Shown here one piece after another: positions 1 through 6,478 of a DNA stretch of 20,771 nucleotides (position 1 is the stretch's first letter; every line of letters starts with the position of its first letter). The notes below the pieces were generated by a model. That model saw only the letters and a program-made list of their open reading frames with translations, was not told the DNA's origin and ran no database searches. Source of the stretch: Thermoprotei archaeon (lineage in GTDB: Archaea; Thermoproteota; Thermoprotei_A; Sulfolobales; Desulfurococcaceae); contig QMWW01000003.1 of assembly GCA_003661825.1 (NCBI GenBank), positions 1 to 20,771 of the forward strand. The letters run 5' to 3'. The translations under genes and the position numbers were made by a program.

Positions 1-126
1 GGAGAAGAAGACCCGTTAACTGGTGTAGCCGAGAACGTTATTGTCGGACAAACGATACCTATAGGTACAGGCATAGTAGAAATATTCATGACTCCTAGAA
101 GGACGGAAGAAATCGAGGAGAAGTGA
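1..126 (+). CDS. rpoA2: RNA polymerase subunit A'' (Rpo1C), C-terminal 41 residues only
   Basis: Open from the first base to a TGA at 124-126, so the 5' part lies outside the window. The tail carries the conserved C-terminal signature of archaeal A'' / eukaryotic Rpb1 clamp-region sequence: GVAENVIVGQ at about residues 8-17, then IPIGTG, ending in a charged EEIEEK tail. A'' is the second half of the split largest RNA polymerase subunit and helps form the catalytic core and clamp base. The next genes (rpl30e, nusA, rps12) follow A'' in the usual archaeal order, which supports the call. The rpl30e Shine-Dalgarno GAGGAG is embedded in its last codons, so the two are co-transcribed. Confidence is limited only by the short fragment. 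Confidence 0.93.
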   Translation, partial: GEEDPLTGVAENVIVGQTIPIGTGIVEIFMTPRRTEEIEEK

Positions 127-131
127 TATCC

Positions 132-467
132 ATGGCTAGTGTAACAGATATAACTAGAGCTCTCCAAATGGCTATTAAAACTGGACAAGTCATATTAGGA
201 ACTAGGAGAACAAAGAAAATGGTGCTTCACGGCAAAGCTAAGTTAGTTATTGTAGCAGCTAACGCTCCTCCAGAAGTGAAAATAGATTTAAAATACTATG
301 CTAAGCTATCAAATATACCGGTATACATATTTCCAGGCACTAATATAGAGCTAGGAACTCTAGCTGGTAAACCCTTTGGAGCGGCCGTTATGGCTATAGT
401 GGATCCTGGTCAATCTAATATCCTAGAGCTTGTAAAAGAGGCTAATGAAGAGGCTAAGAAAGAATGA
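132..467 (+). CDS. rpl30e: Ribosomal protein L30e
   Basis: 111 residues. Member of the L7Ae/L30e RNA-binding fold and part of the large subunit. Visible family marks are an N-terminal ALQMAIKTGQVILG helix, TRRTKKMVLHGKAKLVIVA, the NAPP turn and a C-terminal VDPGQSNIL region. The frame is open from a GTG at 123 that overlaps the rpoA2 stop, but ATG132 is preferred: GGAG at 117-120 lies 11 nt upstream, against 2 nt for the GTG, and L30e proteins normally begin close to the first helix. The stop (465-467) overlaps the nusA ATG (464-466), so translational coupling with nusA is likely. Position between rpoA2 and nusA is the standard archaeal arrangement. Confidence 0.95.
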   Translation: MASVTDITRALQMAIKTGQVILGTRRTKKMVLHGKAKLVIVAANAPPEVKIDLKYYAKLSNIPVYIFPGTNIELGTLAGKPFGAAVMAIVDPGQSNILELVKEANEEAKKE

Positions 468-919
468 ACTCGGGAATAAACAATAAGCCACAGATAAAAC
501 TTACAGCAGAAGAATTTAGATATATAGCACTATTACATGAGCTAACGAATGTATTTGTAAGAGACTGTATAGTAGACAGCGATAACAATAGGATCATATA
601 TCTGGTTGATCCAAGAGATATAGGCAGAGCTATTGGACCTAGGGGAGTTAATGTGCAAAGACTGCGAAAGCTTCTTAATAGGGATATAGAGATCGTTGGG
701 TATAGCGATAGCCTAGAGGAACAGGTTAAATACGCATTAGCGCCTGCAAAGGTCAGAGAGGTCAGATTAGTCAATAGACCTGGAGGAAAACGAGTAATAT
801 ATGCATCGGTAGATCCAAGTGATAAGGGTATAGCCATCGGTAAGAACGGAAGAAACGTGGCGAGAGCTACACTTATTCTAAAAAGGTATTTTGGCATAGA
901 CAGCGTTATAATAGTATAA
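464..919 (+). CDS. nusA: Archaeal NusA-like transcription factor (two KH domains)
   Basis: 151 residues, the usual short archaeal NusA that lacks the bacterial N-terminal polymerase-binding and S1 domains. Two KH-type RNA-binding modules are visible. The first has an IGPRG loop (GRAIGPRGVNVQRLRKLL, about residues 52-69). The second has IGKNG (GIAIGKNGRNVARATLIL, about 125-142). The role is inferred from family: binding nascent RNA and modulating elongation or termination, possibly in rRNA and r-protein operons. The ATG overlaps the rpl30e TGA by 2 nt (ATGA). It is the last gene before an 82-nt gap holding the rps12 promoter, so it probably ends the rpoA2-rpl30e-nusA transcript, with some readthrough possible. 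The opposite strand has a long open frame, which is a shadow. Confidence 0.94.
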   Translation: MNSGINNKPQIKLTAEEFRYIALLHELTNVFVRDCIVDSDNNRIIYLVDPRDIGRAIGPRGVNVQRLRKLLNRDIEIVGYSDSLEEQVKYALAPAKVREVRLVNRPGGKRVIYASVDPSDKGIAIGKNGRNVARATLILKRYFGIDSVIIV

Positions 920-950
920 CTATGTATTGTCTACCTAAGCTTTAATAGGC

Positions 951-968
951 AAAAGTAAAGTTTATAAT
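951..968 (+). promoter_or_regulatory. Core promoter of rps12 (BRE + TATA)
   Basis: TATA box TTTATAAT at 961-968, preceded by a purine-rich BRE (AAAAGTAAAG, 951-960). Start of transcription is expected around 988-992, which leaves a very short leader carrying GAGGGGG at 990-996, 5 nt before the rps12 ATG. Inferred from consensus only. Confidence 0.7.
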
Positions 969-1001
969 CAGGGGTCGAGTGATTAATGCGAGGGGGTTAA
1001 T

Positions 1002-1445
1002 ATGGCTGGTAAAAAAGCGCCAAACGGTTTATTTGCTGCTAGGAAGCTGAGGAAAAAGAGGTTGAAATTCAGGTGGAGTCAGAGAGAGTTTAAGATCAGG
1101 ATGCTTGGATTAAAGAGGAAGTATGACCCATTAGAAGGAGCCCCCATGGCACGAGGTATAGTATTGGAGAAAGTAGGTGTAGAAGCCCGACAGCCAAACT
1201 CAGCTGTTCGTAAGTGTGTCCGCGTACAGCTCATTAAAAACGGTAAAGTAGTAACAGCTTTTGTACCATTCGATGGTGGCATCAACTATATAGATGAACA
1301 CGACGAAGTAGTAATAGAGGGAATCGGCGGCCCGCGTGGTAGGTCTATGGGCGATATCCCCGGTGTTAGGTATAAGGTTATAATAGTTAATGGCGTATCA
1401 TTAAAAGCCCTGTACTTAGGTAAGAGACAGAAACCTGTGAGATGA
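1002..1445 (+). CDS. rps12: Ribosomal protein S12 (uS12)
   Basis: 147 residues, the archaeal/eukaryotic long form of S12 (S23 in eukaryotes). It acts in the decoding centre of the small subunit. The diagnostic segment PNSAVRKCVRVQLIKNG is at about residues 65-81, followed by VTAFVPFDGG, DEHDEVVIEGIGG and the basic C-terminus KRQKPVR. The N-terminus is strongly basic (RKLRKKRLKFRW), as expected for a protein threading into rRNA. ATG1002 has a Shine-Dalgarno 5 nt upstream and its own TATA box. The gene ends 12 nt from the 3' end of the oppositely oriented DUF151 gene, so their transcripts run toward each other. In most archaea rps7 would follow directly; here it is about 700 nt further on. Confidence 0.96.
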   Translation: MAGKKAPNGLFAARKLRKKRLKFRWSQREFKIRMLGLKRKYDPLEGAPMARGIVLEKVGVEARQPNSAVRKCVRVQLIKNGKVVTAFVPFDGGINYIDEHDEVVIEGIGGPRGRSMGDIPGVRYKVIIVNGVSLKALYLGKRQKPVR

Positions 1446-1457
1446 GGACACCAAAAG

Positions 1458-1973
1458 TTATTCCTCAAAACTATCCTCTAATCCAAAGTCTTCTGATCCA
1501 CTGTATTCTAAGTAGTTATACCAGATTTCTTGCTGGTCAACAAGATCTTTTCTCACATAGATGGGTTTGTTCACCAGCTTAGCTAAGAATATTGCATGGC
1601 TTGGAACCATTCTACGCTTTATCACTATGTCTCCATCGCTAAATTCTACTATAGCTATATATATGCCGGATCTCATGTCTATGCTATCAATTACTACGCG
1701 TTTTAGATGCTTACTTATGTTGTTTAGTACTTCGGGCATACTCAGCAATATATCAACTAGCCTTTCACGGTTATCGCCTAGATCTTCGCCATTAAGCCTT
1801 TTAAGCGAAATAACTATATCTGGAGGTACTCTTTCAAGCCTAAATATGCGGCTATCTTCTAGTATACAAGTTATCCGTGTATCTACTATAGATAGCGATG
1901 CCCTCTTATACACGATCTCCCTTGGTATGATCTCACCACGGACTTCCTTAACCAGAATTAATTCATCGCTCAA
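1458..1973 (-). CDS. DUF151 / bifunctional-nuclease (BFN) domain protein
   Basis: 171 residues on the minus strand, starting at a TTG (1973-1971). The central and C-terminal part, about residues 93-146, matches the DUF151/BFN pattern: a beta strand VVIDSIDMRSGIYIAIVEF, a charged hairpin, then VPSHAIFLAKLVNKPIYV, equivalent to the family's P-S-D-A-I-x-L-A-x-R-x-x-x-P-I-Y-V. Here His replaces the usual Asp after PS. The N-terminal 90 residues look like an archaeal-specific beta-rich region I do not recognise. DUF151 proteins have been linked to nuclease activity in plants and are widespread in bacteria and archaea; the function here is unknown. A possible TATA element (TTTACATA read on the minus strand, 2009-2002) lies about 30 nt upstream of the TTG, consistent with a nearly leaderless mRNA. 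It is convergent with rps12 and divergent from rps7. The acidic C-terminal tail (EDFGLEDSFEE) is notable. Confidence 0.75.
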   Translation of the reverse strand: MSDELILVKEVRGEIIPREIVYKRASLSIVDTRITCILEDSRIFRLERVPPDIVISLKRLNGEDLGDNRERLVDILLSMPEVLNNISKHLKRVVIDSIDMRSGIYIAIVEFSDGDIVIKRRMVPSHAIFLAKLVNKPIYVRKDLVDQQEIWYNYLEYSGSEDFGLEDSFEE

Positions 1974-2079
1974 GAATATCCCATCCCGTCACATTTATGG
2001 CTATGTAAACTAATCAGTACAGCTCCTTATTTACCCTATTACTCCAGCATTCTATTAAAGCTACTAGTTAATAGGTAGA

Positions 2080-2087
2080 TTTATATT
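2080..2087 (+). promoter_or_regulatory. TATA box of rps7
   Basis: TTTATATT at 2080-2087, about 55-60 nt ahead of the rps7 TTG start. It lies in the 168-nt divergent spacer between the DUF151 gene and rps7. Expected transcription start is near 2110, giving a leader of about 30 nt with GAGGGG at 2125-2130. Having its own promoter fits with rps7 being cut off from rps12 by the minus-strand gene. Confidence 0.6.
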
Positions 2088-2141
2088 TCTCCTTACGCGA
2101 TTCACTATATAGCCCGAAGAAGCCGAGGGGTATGTAGAGCT

Positions 2142-2735
2142 TTGAGCGAGGATAGCGTGATTGTCAGAGTGAGTGAAATAAAATTGTTCGGTAAATGGGA
2201 TTATAACAACATAATTGTAAGAGACCCTGGCTTAAAAAGGTATATCTGTCTAAAACCAGTTTTCCTGCCTCATACTGGTGGTAGGCATGAGCATAGAAGA
2301 TTTGGTAAGGCTGAAGTACCAGTTGTGGAGAGATTAATCAATAAACTCATGAGACCAGGGAGAAACGCTGGAAAAAAGCACCTCACATATAATATCGTAA
2401 AGAAGGCATTCGACCTCATTTACTTGAAGACCGGTAAAAACCCCTTGCAGGTATTAGTTAGAGCAATAGAGAATGCAGCGCCTCGAGAAGAAACTACTAG
2501 GATTATGTATGGTGGAATAGTGTATCATGTAGCAGTAGACGTTTCTCCGCAGAGAAGAGTCGATCTTGCACTCAAGCACTTAACAGAAGGAGCTAGAATG
2601 AAGGCCTTTAACAATCCAATACCAATAGAAGAAGCTCTAGCCGAGGAAATTATGCTAGCCGCTAATAACGATCCAAAAAGCTATGCTATACAGAGAAAAG
2701 AAGAAATAGAACGTATAGCTCTAAGCAGTAGGTAA
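2142..2735 (+). CDS. rps7: Ribosomal protein S7 (uS7)
   Basis: 197 residues. S7 nucleates assembly of the 3' major domain (head) of 16S rRNA. Family marks seen: ERLINKLMRPGRNAGKKHLTY at about residues 66-86 contains the conserved R-x-G-K-K core, then IENAAPREETTRIMYGG, VAVDVSPQRRVDLALKHL and the C-terminal IPIEEALAEEIMLAANND. The archaeal N-terminal extension (first ~45 residues, IKLFGKWDYNNI) is present. Start is TTG2142; the nearest upstream ATG reads straight into a stop, and GAGGGG at 2125-2130 is the likely Shine-Dalgarno, rather far (11 nt). The next gene, EF-1A, is 222 nt downstream behind its own promoters. Confidence 0.95.
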   Translation: MSEDSVIVRVSEIKLFGKWDYNNIIVRDPGLKRYICLKPVFLPHTGGRHEHRRFGKAEVPVVERLINKLMRPGRNAGKKHLTYNIVKKAFDLIYLKTGKNPLQVLVRAIENAAPREETTRIMYGGIVYHVAVDVSPQRRVDLALKHLTEGARMKAFNNPIPIEEALAEEIMLAANNDPKSYAIQRKEEIERIALSSR

Positions 2736-2841
2736 GGTTAGGTCATTTGGGCTAAAACTCTTAAAGAGCACCTACTTGGAGACTTTATAAGCTACACCAA
2801 CTACTGGTTTTCTCTATAATAGAACCTTGTTATAGTGTATA

Positions 2842-2883
2842 TCTAAACGCTAGCTTTATATACATCCTAGCTAGATTTATAAT
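2842..2883 (+). promoter_or_regulatory. Tandem core promoters of EF-1A
   Basis: Two TATA boxes in the same direction: TTTATATA at 2855-2862 and TTTATAAT at 2876-2883, exactly 21 bp apart. Each is preceded by a CTAG-containing stretch. Transcription is expected near 2886 and 2906, giving leaders of about 50-70 nt. A third, weaker candidate (TTTATAAG, 2784-2791) lies further up in the same 222-nt spacer. The rest of the spacer holds no gene I can support. Confidence 0.6.
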
Positions 2884-2957
2884 CCCCCAGGGTCTAACTG
2901 GTAAAGTATAAATTGAAGTCCATGGCTAAATAACTAGTGCTCAGGAGGTTGGTAAAG

Positions 2958-4274
2958 GTGAGTACGCTACAAAAGCCCCACCTAAACCTAGTTATAATAG
3001 GACATGTAGATCACGGTAAGAGTACGTTAGTAGGACATATACTGTTCAGGCTAGGAATTATAGACCAAAAAACTATACAAGTAATCGAAGAAGAGGCTAA
3101 GAAAAAGGGAAAGGAGAGCTTTAAGTTCGCATGGCTACTCGACAAGCTTAAGGAAGAGAGAGAGCGAGGAGTTACAATAGCTCTATCTTACATGAAGTTC
3201 GAGACTAAGAAGTACTTCTTCACAATAATCGATGCGCCCGGGCACAGAGACTTCGTTAAAAACATGATTACCGGGGCAAGCCAAGCTGACGCCGCTGTTT
3301 TAGTCGTTAGCGCTAGAAAAGGAGAATTTGAAGCTGGTATGAGCCCCGAAGGCCAGACAAGAGAGCACACGATTCTAGCAAAAACTATGGGTATTAACCA
3401 AGTAATAGTAGCAATAAACAAAATGGATGCTACAGAACCTCCATGGAGCAAAGAGAGGTATCAACAAATAAAGGAGGTATTGGGCAAGTTCCTGAAGAGC
3501 TTAGGCTACGATATAAGTAAAATACCATTTATACCGGTATCTGCTTGGACAGGGGATAATTTAATTGAGAGATCGCCAAACATGCCATGGTATGATGGTC
3601 CGACATTTGTCGAAGCTCTCGACATGCTAGAACCTCCATCAAAACCTGTTGACAAACCGCTAAGGATTCCAATACAGGATGTCTACTCTATTTCAGGTGT
3701 AGGCACAGTCCCTGTAGGTAGAGTAGAGACGGGGGTGCTTAAGGTCGGAGATAGAATAGTGTTCATGCCTCCAGCCAAAGTAGGCGAAGTACGTAGTATC
3801 GAAACGCACCATATGAGGATCGAGAAGGCTGAACCTGGAGATAATATAGGGTTTAATGTACGTGGAATCGAGAAAAGAGATCTAAAGAGAGGAGATGTTG
3901 CTGGACACCTAGATTCACCACCAACCGTTGTCGAGGAGTTCACAGCCCGTGTATTCGTGATATGGCATCCTACGGCGATAACTATCGGCTACACACCAGT
4001 AGTACATATACACACAGCTAGTGTTGCTTGCAGAATAACAGAGATACTGGCAAAACTAGACCCTAGAACTGGTAAAGTTATTGAGAAAAAACCGCAGTTC
4101 CTCAAGCAAGGCGATGCTGCTATTGTAAAGTTTAAACCAATAAAGCCGCTCGTTGTCGAGAAGTACAGTGACTTTCCACCACTCGGAAGATTTGCTATGA
4201 GAGATATGGGTAAGACTATAGGAATAGGAGTTGTCACGGAAGTAAAGCCAATGGAGATAAAGATCGGTAGGTAA
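2958..4274 (+). CDS. tuf: Translation elongation factor 1-alpha (aEF1A)
   Basis: 438 residues from GTG2958. This GTPase brings aminoacyl-tRNA to the ribosomal A site. G1 GHVDHGKS is at residues 15-22, G3 DAPGH at 92-96 and G4 NKMD at 154-157, with the SAW G5 motif near 200. Domains 2 and 3 follow (SISGVGTVPVGRVETG; C-terminal GRFAMRDMGKTIGIGVV). The frame is open from GTG2937, seven codons earlier, but a perfect AGGAGG (2943-2948) lies inside that extension, 9 nt before GTG2958. The resulting start MSTLQKPHLN is the family N-terminus. It is placed between rps7 and rps10 as in other archaea. Tandem promoters upstream fit its expected very high expression. A 3-codon ATG frame (2922-2933) sits in the leader. 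Confidence 0.97.
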   Translation: MSTLQKPHLNLVIIGHVDHGKSTLVGHILFRLGIIDQKTIQVIEEEAKKKGKESFKFAWLLDKLKEERERGVTIALSYMKFETKKYFFTIIDAPGHRDFVKNMITGASQADAAVLVVSARKGEFEAGMSPEGQTREHTILAKTMGINQVIVAINKMDATEPPWSKERYQQIKEVLGKFLKSLGYDISKIPFIPVSAWTGDNLIERSPNMPWYDGPTFVEALDMLEPPSKPVDKPLRIPIQDVYSISGVGTVPVGRVETGVLKVGDRIVFMPPAKVGEVRSIETHHMRIEKAEPGDNIGFNVRGIEKRDLKRGDVAGHLDSPPTVVEEFTARVFVIWHPTAITIGYTPVVHIHTASVACRITEILAKLDPRTGKVIEKKPQFLKQGDAAIVKFKPIKPLVVEKYSDFPPLGRFAMRDMGKTIGIGVVTEVKPMEIKIGR

Positions 4275-4347
4275 GATATTTAGGGGTTTAATCAATACAT
4301 CATAGAATTACCCAGTAATCTTCAGCATGGCGCTAGGGTAGTAAATG

Positions 4348-4659
4348 ATGTCAATTACACGGATGGTGAAGATAAAGATCTGGAGCACTAACGTAGAGTC
4401 ATTAAACGAGTTCATGAATAAAATAGTTGATATAGTAAAGAAGACTGGAGTAAATATGAGAGGACCTATACCGTTGCCTACTAAGAGATTAGTTGTTAGA
4501 ACGATGAAGTTACCTCATGGTGAAGGAAAGAAAAAGTGGGAAAAATGGGAAATGAGAATACACAAAAGACTGCTATACATAGCAACAGATGAACGTGTAA
4601 TGAAGCAACTAATTAGAGTTAGGTTACCACCAGATATATGGATGGAAATAGAGCTCTAA
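4348..4659 (+). CDS. rps10: Ribosomal protein S10 (uS10)
   Basis: 103 residues. Head protein of the small subunit. Family marks: KIKIWSTN near the N-terminus, then RGPIPLPTKRLVVRTMKLPHG (conserved GPIPLPT loop), the GEGKKKWEKWEMRIHKR segment typical of archaeal/eukaryotic S10 (S20e), and the C-terminal VRLPPDIWMEIEL. Two ATGs lie in tandem (4345 and 4348). The only weak Shine-Dalgarno (GGGT, 4336-4339) is better spaced for 4348, and that length agrees with other crenarchaeal S10 proteins (~102 residues). It is 70 nt downstream of EF-1A with no clear TATA box, so probably on the EF-1A transcript. The tRNA-Ser gene follows after 118 nt. Confidence 0.95.
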   Translation: MSITRMVKIKIWSTNVESLNEFMNKIVDIVKKTGVNMRGPIPLPTKRLVVRTMKLPHGEGKKKWEKWEMRIHKRLLYIATDERVMKQLIRVRLPPDIWMEIEL

Positions 4660-4734
4660 CCAGTATCTGGTTAACCGCATACCATCTTAACTCCTCAATA
4701 TAATAACTATTTTCTCTCCGAGTTCTTAGTTCCT

Positions 4735-4747
4735 AAAAGTTAATACC
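4735..4747 (+). promoter_or_regulatory. Putative promoter of tRNA-Ser
   Basis: AAAAG followed by TTAATACC (4740-4747) lies about 31-38 nt upstream of the mature tRNA 5' end, which is the expected place for BRE/TATA in archaeal tRNA genes. The match to the TATA consensus is imperfect. Confidence 0.4.
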
Positions 4748-4777
4748 TTTCTCAACAAACATATTATACTCTAGAGA

Positions 4778-4863
4778 GCCGGGGTGCCCGAGCGGTCTAA
4801 GGGGCTGGCCTGGAGAGCCAGTGCCCCGTGTGGGGCGCGCGGGTTCGAATCCCGCCCCCGGCG
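4778..4863 (+). tRNA. tRNA-Ser (anticodon GGA)
   Basis: 86-nt class II tRNA. The acceptor stem GCCGGGG (4778-4784) pairs with CCCCGGC (4856-4862), and the discriminator G is at 4863. The anticodon stem CTGGC/GCCAG (4805-4809 with 4817-4821) encloses loop CTGGAGA, with anticodon GGA at 4812-4814 (reads UCC/UCU). The long variable arm CCCCGTGTGGGG closes on itself, and the T arm GCGGG-TTCGAAT-CCCGC is at 4839-4855. The long variable arm and G73 are serine identity features. There is no intron and no encoded CCA. It sits alone between rps10 and rps13. Confidence 0.96.
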
Positions 4864-4987
4864 CTACATACCTTAATTCAATTCATACGTTTCTTATAAT
4901 CGCTAATGCCCTCATATAACGCACATAGACGGAGCTACTAAGTATCCTATTTTCCTAACATAGCTACAGAAAACGTATTTAGGTAAA

Positions 4988-4995
4988 TTTATAAT
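4988..4995 (+). promoter_or_regulatory. TATA box of the rps13 operon
   Basis: TTTATAAT at 4988-4995, preceded by GGTAAA. It is the only strong TATA box in the 201-nt spacer between tRNA-Ser and rps13. Predicted transcription start is near 5018-5022, leaving a leader of about 45 nt. It would drive the 13-gene unit that ends at gltX. The remaining spacer (4864-4980) shows no other feature I can support. Confidence 0.65.
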
Positions 4996-5064
4996 AGGGG
5001 TTTCTACATGGTATTTGTAAGAACTCCATAGATACAAACAACTAGATATGGCTAGGGATAGGGG

Positions 5065-5514
5065 TTGGAGCGAAGCTTCAGATACATAGTAAGAATAGCG
5101 GCTACTGACGTAGACGGTGATCTGAAAACTATATATGGACTAGCCGAGGTAAAGGGTGTAGGAATAAGCCTAGCTAATGCTGTATGTAGAGTGTTAGGTC
5201 TAGATCCTGATATGAAGATCGGTTATTTAACGGATGAAGAGATCCAGAAAATAGAGAGCGTAATAGCTAATCCGGCGAAATATGGTATCCCTGAATGGAT
5301 GCTTAATCGTAGAAAGGACTATGCAACTGGTCAGAACATACATTTAGTCGGTGCTGACTTGATCTACTATGTTAGACAAGATATTGAACGAGAAAAGAAA
5401 ATTAAGAGCTGGCGTGGAGTAAGACATGCACTTGGGCTTAAAGTTAGAGGACAGAGAACACGTACCACTGGAAGAACTGGTATAACAGTTGGTGTGAAGA
5501 AGAGGAGAAAGTAG
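5065..5514 (+). CDS. rps13: Ribosomal protein S13 (uS13)
   Basis: 149 residues. Head protein of the small subunit that contacts the large subunit (bridge B1) and P-site tRNA. Visible: YIVRIAATDVDGDLKTIYGL at the N-terminus, the helix-hairpin-helix-like segment EVKGVGISLANAVCRVLG (about 29-46), a conserved PEWMLNRRKDYATG, and the basic C-terminal tail RGQRTRTTGRTGITVGVKKRRK with TTGRTG. Start is TTG5065, because an in-frame TAG lies two codons upstream (5059-5061) and leaves no alternative. The Shine-Dalgarno is poor (AGGGG abuts the start). First gene of a long operon; the gap to rps4 is 11 nt. Confidence 0.94.
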   Translation: MERSFRYIVRIAATDVDGDLKTIYGLAEVKGVGISLANAVCRVLGLDPDMKIGYLTDEEIQKIESVIANPAKYGIPEWMLNRRKDYATGQNIHLVGADLIYYVRQDIEREKKIKSWRGVRHALGLKVRGQRTRTTGRTGITVGVKKRRK

Positions 5515-5525
5515 GTGATCTAATA

Positions 5526-6053
5526 GTGGGTGATCCTAAAAAACCGCGTAAAAAGTGGGAAGGCCCGCGTCACCCATGGCGTAAGGAGGTTCTCGCTGAA
5601 GAACTGCAACTACTCGGTACTTATGGTCTAAGGAACAAAAGAGAATTATGGAGGGCAAAAACCATTGTAAGAAAGATCAGACACCAAGCTAGAGCACTTT
5701 TAGCTATGCCTAAAGAGCAGCGTGAAAGCATTGAAAAAGCTTTGCTAAATAGATTGTACAAAATGGGGTTAATAAACGAGGGCTCTACGCTAGAGAACGT
5801 TCTCGATCTACGCGTCGAAGACCTCCTTGAGAGAAGACTACAAACTATAGTCTATAGAAAGGGTCTTGCACGTACAATATACCAGGCAAGACAGCTAATA
5901 GTTCATGGACATATAGCTATAGCTGGCCGTAGAGTAACTTCGCCTGGTTACATAGTTTCGCGTGAGGAGGAAGAATTAATAGATTATGCACCTACTAGTC
6001 CCTTCAAAGAAAAACCTCCTGTAGTAGAGAGAATTGAAGAGGGCAGCGCGTAA
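5526..6053 (+). CDS. rps4: Ribosomal protein S4 (uS4)
   Basis: 175 residues, GTG start. Primary 16S rRNA binder that organises the 5' domain. N-terminal GDPKKPRKKWEGPRHPW is the archaeal S4/eukaryotic S9 pattern. The S4 RNA-binding fold is at about residues 104-156 (RRLQTIVYRKGLARTIYQARQ, with VHGHIAIAGRRVTSPGYIV). A short acidic tail follows. AGGTGAT (5513-5519) overlaps the rps13 stop and is 6 nt from the GTG, an ideal site. The stop shares one base with the rps11 ATG (TAATG at 6051-6055), so rps4 and rps11 are likely translationally coupled. Confidence 0.95.
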   Translation: MGDPKKPRKKWEGPRHPWRKEVLAEELQLLGTYGLRNKRELWRAKTIVRKIRHQARALLAMPKEQRESIEKALLNRLYKMGLINEGSTLENVLDLRVEDLLERRLQTIVYRKGLARTIYQARQLIVHGHIAIAGRRVTSPGYIVSREEEELIDYAPTSPFKEKPPVVERIEEGSA

Positions 6054-6454
6054 TGGCTTTCTCCGCGCGAGAACTAAAATGGGGTATAGCCCACATATAC
6101 AGTAGCCTAAATAATACTATAGTGCACATAACAGATCTAACGGGTGCAGAAACCGTCAGCCGATGGAGCGGTGGAATGGTTGTTAAAGCTGATCGTGAAA
6201 AGCCAAGTCCCTATGCCGCAATGCTTGCAGCTAGTAGAGCGTCTTCGGAAGCTATGGACAAAGGCGTAATGGCTTTGCACATAAAGGTTAGAGCGCCTGG
6301 AGGCCATGGGCCTAAGACTCCTGGACCCGGTGCACAAGCCGCTATACGTACACTTGCAAGAGCCGGGTTTATCATTGGAAGAATAGAAGATGTAACCCCC
6401 ATACCCCACGACTCAACGCGTAGACCAGGCGGTAGAAGGGGGAGAAGAGTATAA
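6053..6454 (+). CDS. rps11: Ribosomal protein S11 (uS11)
   Basis: 133 residues. Platform protein lining the mRNA exit/E site. Family signatures: WGIAHIYSSLNNTIVHITDLTG at the N-terminus, SGGMVVKADREKPSPYAAM, then VRAPGGHGPKTPGPGAQAAI (the conserved glycine/proline loop, about 78-97), and the C-terminal IEDVTPIPHDSTRRPGGRRGRRV with the invariant DVTPIPHDG/S-type motif and basic end. GAGGG at 6039-6043 lies 9 nt upstream of the ATG, inside rps4. Followed by rpoD after 24 nt, as in most archaea (rps13-rps4-rps11-rpoD). Confidence 0.97.
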   Translation: MAFSARELKWGIAHIYSSLNNTIVHITDLTGAETVSRWSGGMVVKADREKPSPYAAMLAASRASSEAMDKGVMALHIKVRAPGGHGPKTPGPGAQAAIRTLARAGFIIGRIEDVTPIPHDSTRRPGGRRGRRV

Positions 6455-6478
6455 CATAGAGGTATCGGTGAATACTTC

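Noticed and set aside
454..897. 147-codon open frame antisense to nusA
   Set aside because: Fully overlaps a clear NusA gene; composition is that of a reverse-complement shadow (Leu/Ser/Thr/Pro rich), and it has no promoter or family match.
1561..2013. 150-codon plus-strand frame opposite the DUF151 gene
   Set aside because: If real, rps12-rps7 would be uninterrupted on one strand, so I weighed it carefully. Its translation is Ser/Leu/Thr/Ile-rich with no recognisable motif, whereas the minus frame has the DUF151 signature.
2811..2836. CTATAA/TTATAG inverted repeat in the rps7-EF-1A spacer as a regulatory hairpin
   Set aside because: Only 6 AT-rich base pairs with a 10-nt loop; expected by chance in AT-rich promoter DNA.
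2958..4274. Intein or insertion in EF-1A
   Set aside because: All G motifs and domains run continuously at normal length (438 residues). The same was checked for aIF5B (604) and aIF2-gamma (417).
4805..4821. Intron in tRNA-Ser anticodon loop
   Set aside because: The anticodon stem (CTGGC/GCCAG) closes directly on a normal 7-nt loop, so no bulge-helix-bulge or intron is present.
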